A stretch of DNA of 64,000 nucleotides from Paenibacillus peoriae KCTC 3763. Lineage in GTDB: Bacteria; Bacillota; Bacilli; Paenibacillales; Paenibacillaceae. Positions 61,591 to 64,000 of the stretch are shown piece by piece; position 1 is the first letter of the stretch, and each line of letters opens with the position of its first letter. Position numbers and translations under genes: made by a program. The notes beneath the pieces were generated by a model that was given only the letters and a program-made list of their open reading frames with translations, made no database searches and was not told where the DNA came from. The stretch is taken from NCBI RefSeq assembly GCF_000236805.1, contig NZ_AGFX01000029.1, forward strand, positions 62,001 through 126,000, in the 5' to 3' direction.

Positions 61591-61627
61591 AAAAAAACAG
61601 CAAGTCTCCCGAATAGAGACTTGCTGC
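61591..61627 (-). terminator. Terminator of the nucleotidase gene
   Basis: CAGCAAGTCTC/GAGACTTGCTG with a 7-base loop, followed on the minus strand by seven T. Confidence 0.88.
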
Positions 61628-61663
61628 TTGGCTCTGATTAAACCTGGAGCCGTAAAGGCAAAC

Positions 61664-63775
61664 TTACTTGGAAGCCTTTGGCTTGGTTGTTTTAGCTGGT
61701 TTAGCTGGTTTAGCAGTTGCAGGCTTGGTTGTTTTAACAGCCGGCTTTGCCGTTGCTTTCGCAGGGACTACAGCTTCCTTTGCAGGAGTCTTTGCTGCAT
61801 TAGGCTTTGCGCCAGCTTTTAAGCTGTATTTGGCAAAACCGTCTGCCGCACTGCCCAAGTAAGCAATTTGTTGATTTCCAGCCAGCACATCCTTGGCATC
61901 AGGTGAGGACTCGAAGGTAACCTTTGCCTGACCGAAAGGAGCAATAGACCAATTGCCATCCGCTGACGGATTAATGGTTCCGTTCGTACGGATATAATCA
62001 ACAATGACTTGACGGTTTTCATCCGGCGCTGCCATCACAATGCGCTTGCCATCCGGATTTGCCAGTTTGGACGAGGACGCACGGTAGTTATTGGTCGCTA
62101 CGATAAATTTCTGTGCAGGATCAATGGCCTTCCCATTGTATTGCAAGTCCTTGATACGATGAGCCGAAGAATCAATAATGTTTCCTTTGGCATCATAGCG
62201 TGCAGGTTGAGTTACATCGATTTGGTAAGTCACACCGTCAATGACATCAAAATTGTAGGTTGGAAAATCTTTATTGATCAGCGCTTGTTCCTCTGTTTTG
62301 CCTGGATCGATACGGTTAAACTGACCCGCAGACCACTCCAGCCATTCCTGGATTTCAGCACCGGTTACTTCTACAGCATGAACCGTGTTCGGGTATACGT
62401 ACAAATCGGACACGTTTTTAATCGCTATCGTACCTTCAGGGATGTTCGTGTAATACTCGGCACCGTTGCGACCACCAGCCTTGAATGGAGCGCCAGCCGA
62501 CAATACGGGAAGATTTTCGTATTCGGTCCCTTTAAGATGGTTTTGTACATACCATTTTTGTGCATTCGTCACAATCTGAATGGATGGATCATCCTGCACC
62601 AATGCAAAATAACTGGTAATCGGTGCGGTTGTGGTTCCAACCGGTTGACGAACATAATCCAGCGTTCCTTTATGCTCTTCCTTGACTGAGTCCGTCAGTT
62701 TAAAATCAGGCTTGATCTGCAAAGCTTGGTTTGTGGTATTCACAACCGGACGCACTTCTGACTGAGAATTAGTCACGCTCCATACATCTTTTTTCTTTTC
62801 CAGACTCAGGTCAATAATGCCCAGCTCCTTGCCCCAAGAGGAAGCTTCTACAGCCGGTACGCCATTAATGGTTCCTTTATCCAGATCTACACCGTTCATT
62901 CCTTTAAAATCAGGGCCGGGGAAAGATTTATGAGCATGCCCAAACAGAATAGCGTTGATTCCATCCACCTGGCTCAAATATTTAACGGCATTCTCCATCA
63001 TTGGCGTTTGCGGCACATCCTCATAACCTGTGTGTGCAAGCACAACAATAATGTCAGCACCTTCTGTTTTCATTTGAGGAATGAACTTTTTCGCCGTTTC
63101 CACAATATCCTTCGTAACGACCTTACCCTTCAAATTGGCTTCGTCCCACTGCATGATTTGAGGAGTTACCAGACCGATTACGCCCACTCTGAGCGTATGC
63201 TCATCGCCCTTCTCGTCCGTTACCGTTTTATTGAGAATCTGATAAGGGGTAAAATAATTTTTAGCACCTTCGCCCCCGTTATCATAGTATACGTTCGCAT
63301 TTACGTAAGGAAAATCAGCTCCCTTGAGCGATTTCTCCAAAAAGTCAAGGCCATAGTTAAATTCGTGGTTGCCTACAGTAGCCGCATCATAGCCCATCAA
63401 GTTCATCATCTTGTAGACCGGATGGACACCGCCTTCTTTCTCGAAGGCTTTGTTTCTGGCCATATAATCGCCTAATGGATTACCCTGCAACAAATCACCG
63501 TTATCGAACAGCATACTGTTTCTTGTTTCGCTACGCGCCTGCTGGATCAGTCCGGCAGTGTTAATCAAGCCATATTCGTTAGTTTCCTTATCTGCATAAT
63601 AATCGTAGTTCATCAACGTCGTGTGAATATCCGTTGTTTCCATGATCCGCAAATTCACTGTAGCGCTGTCCCGAGAATCGGTGGCAGCCCAGGACGGAGC
63701 AGCTGTAAACACCAGCATGCTACAAGCTACAACCGCTGCTGTAAACCCTTTAAACCAATTTTTACGAAATAACAA
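61664..63775 (-). CDS. Secreted 2',3'-cyclic-nucleotide 2'-phosphodiesterase/3'-nucleotidase
   Basis: TTG start at 63775 behind AAGGAGGGGTATATT. 703 residues: signal peptide (ending PSWAA), a metallophosphatase domain (about 40-340) with METTDIHTTLMNYDY, DNGDLLQGNPLGDY, GNHEFNYG and GHAHKSF, and a 5'-nucleotidase C-terminal domain (about 380-590). The last 45 residues are a Lys/Pro/Ala/Thr-rich tail (about ten KP/TKPA units), likely wall-binding; no LPXTG. It releases phosphate from extracellular nucleotides, like YfkN or CpdB. Confidence 0.92.
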   Translation of the reverse strand: MLFRKNWFKGFTAAVVACSMLVFTAAPSWAATDSRDSATVNLRIMETTDIHTTLMNYDYYADKETNEYGLINTAGLIQQARSETRNSMLFDNGDLLQGNPLGDYMARNKAFEKEGGVHPVYKMMNLMGYDAATVGNHEFNYGLDFLEKSLKGADFPYVNANVYYDNGGEGAKNYFTPYQILNKTVTDEKGDEHTLRVGVIGLVTPQIMQWDEANLKGKVVTKDIVETAKKFIPQMKTEGADIIVVLAHTGYEDVPQTPMMENAVKYLSQVDGINAILFGHAHKSFPGPDFKGMNGVDLDKGTINGVPAVEASSWGKELGIIDLSLEKKKDVWSVTNSQSEVRPVVNTTNQALQIKPDFKLTDSVKEEHKGTLDYVRQPVGTTTAPITSYFALVQDDPSIQIVTNAQKWYVQNHLKGTEYENLPVLSAGAPFKAGGRNGAEYYTNIPEGTIAIKNVSDLYVYPNTVHAVEVTGAEIQEWLEWSAGQFNRIDPGKTEEQALINKDFPTYNFDVIDGVTYQIDVTQPARYDAKGNIIDSSAHRIKDLQYNGKAIDPAQKFIVATNNYRASSSKLANPDGKRIVMAAPDENRQVIVDYIRTNGTINPSADGNWSIAPFGQAKVTFESSPDAKDVLAGNQQIAYLGSAADGFAKYSLKAGAKPNAAKTPAKEAVVPAKATAKPAVKTTKPATAKPAKPAKTTKPKASK

Positions 63776-63917
63776 AATATACCCCTCCTTATTAAGGTGT
63801 ATGGCTCATATACATACTTTTGCACATATATGTAAGTTTCGAACCCACCATTCCTATTTTAATCCAACGCCAGACAAAAGAGTAGTCATTTGACCAAAGT
63901 TATTTATAAAAAAATAA

Positions 63918-64000
63918 TTAATTTTCTTGCAAATGAACCGTCATCTCTTCCTCCATGCTGGACAGCCCCGCCTTCAGGGCATATAATCGTCGTAGTAAAC
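63918..64000 (-). CDS. 3' end of a gene cut by the window edge
   Basis: The minus strand is open from the edge to a TAA at 63918: the last 26 or so residues include RRLYALKAGLSSMEEEMTVH and end LQEN. A charged helix; too little to classify. Confidence 0.5.
   Translation of the reverse strand, partial: LLRRLYALKAGLSSMEEEMTVHLQEN

Overview
This window looks like a chromosomal segment of a low-to-mid GC, spore-forming Firmicute, most likely Paenibacillus and probably the P. polymyxa group. That is an inference from AGGAGG-type ribosome sites, TTG/GTG starts, a pdaA-type spore cortex gene, YjcZ-type small proteins, and Paenibacillus-style secreted modular proteins and metabolic genes. No rRNA or CRISPR array is present. 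There is one intact tRNA gene.

Bases 1 to about 11,250 are an accessory island ending at an intact tRNA-Thr(CGT) gene (11172..11243, minus). Four further copies of the tRNA 3' part, each with its terminator hairpin, lie upstream in the same orientation (about 5, 1252, 4449 and 9466). They split the island into four slices, as expected from repeated integrations at one tRNA followed by decay. No integrase remains here. The slices hold AT-rich cargo: a glycosyltransferase broken by one TGA codon, two modular secreted proteins sharing a C-terminal domain, two nucB-like DNase remnants, phage leftovers (holin, M15 endolysin, ArpU-type regulator remnant), and a small secreted protein with an ATGA-overlapping membrane gene that resembles a toxin and immunity pair.

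From 11.3 kb on the window is mostly ordinary chromosome. It carries a thiamine-binding MTH1187-type protein, nrdA-nrdB with possible NrdR boxes, a winged-helix regulator divergent from fabH, a phosphonatase-like HAD protein lacking its catalytic residues, the NAD(P)HX repair enzyme nnr, an ArsR-type regulator and a lactonase. The biotin operon bioA-bioD-bioF-bioH-bioC (25.5 to 30.4 kb) sits behind a clear sigma-A promoter overlapped by a BirA operator; bioB is not in it.

From 30.4 to 45 kb come an MFS exporter, a stand-alone ATPase, mprF, a nitroreductase, bdbC, a CcdC-like protein, map, a gluconate locus (gntR, a deletion remnant of gntP, gntK), two very small proteins, a Ser/Thr kinase, a MerR/coiled-coil protein and L-lactate dehydrogenase. 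From 45 to 50 kb a response regulator, sensor kinase and LanFEG-like ABC transporter form one minus-strand unit, probably for antibiotic or lantibiotic sensing and export.

The last part carries two alpha-amylase family enzymes, a pair of divergent small genes, pdaA, a protein of unknown function, a three-gene oxidoreductase and lactonase-like operon behind two TetR-type palindromes, an EAL phosphodiesterase, a secreted 2',3'-cyclic nucleotidase, and the 3' end of a further gene at the right edge.
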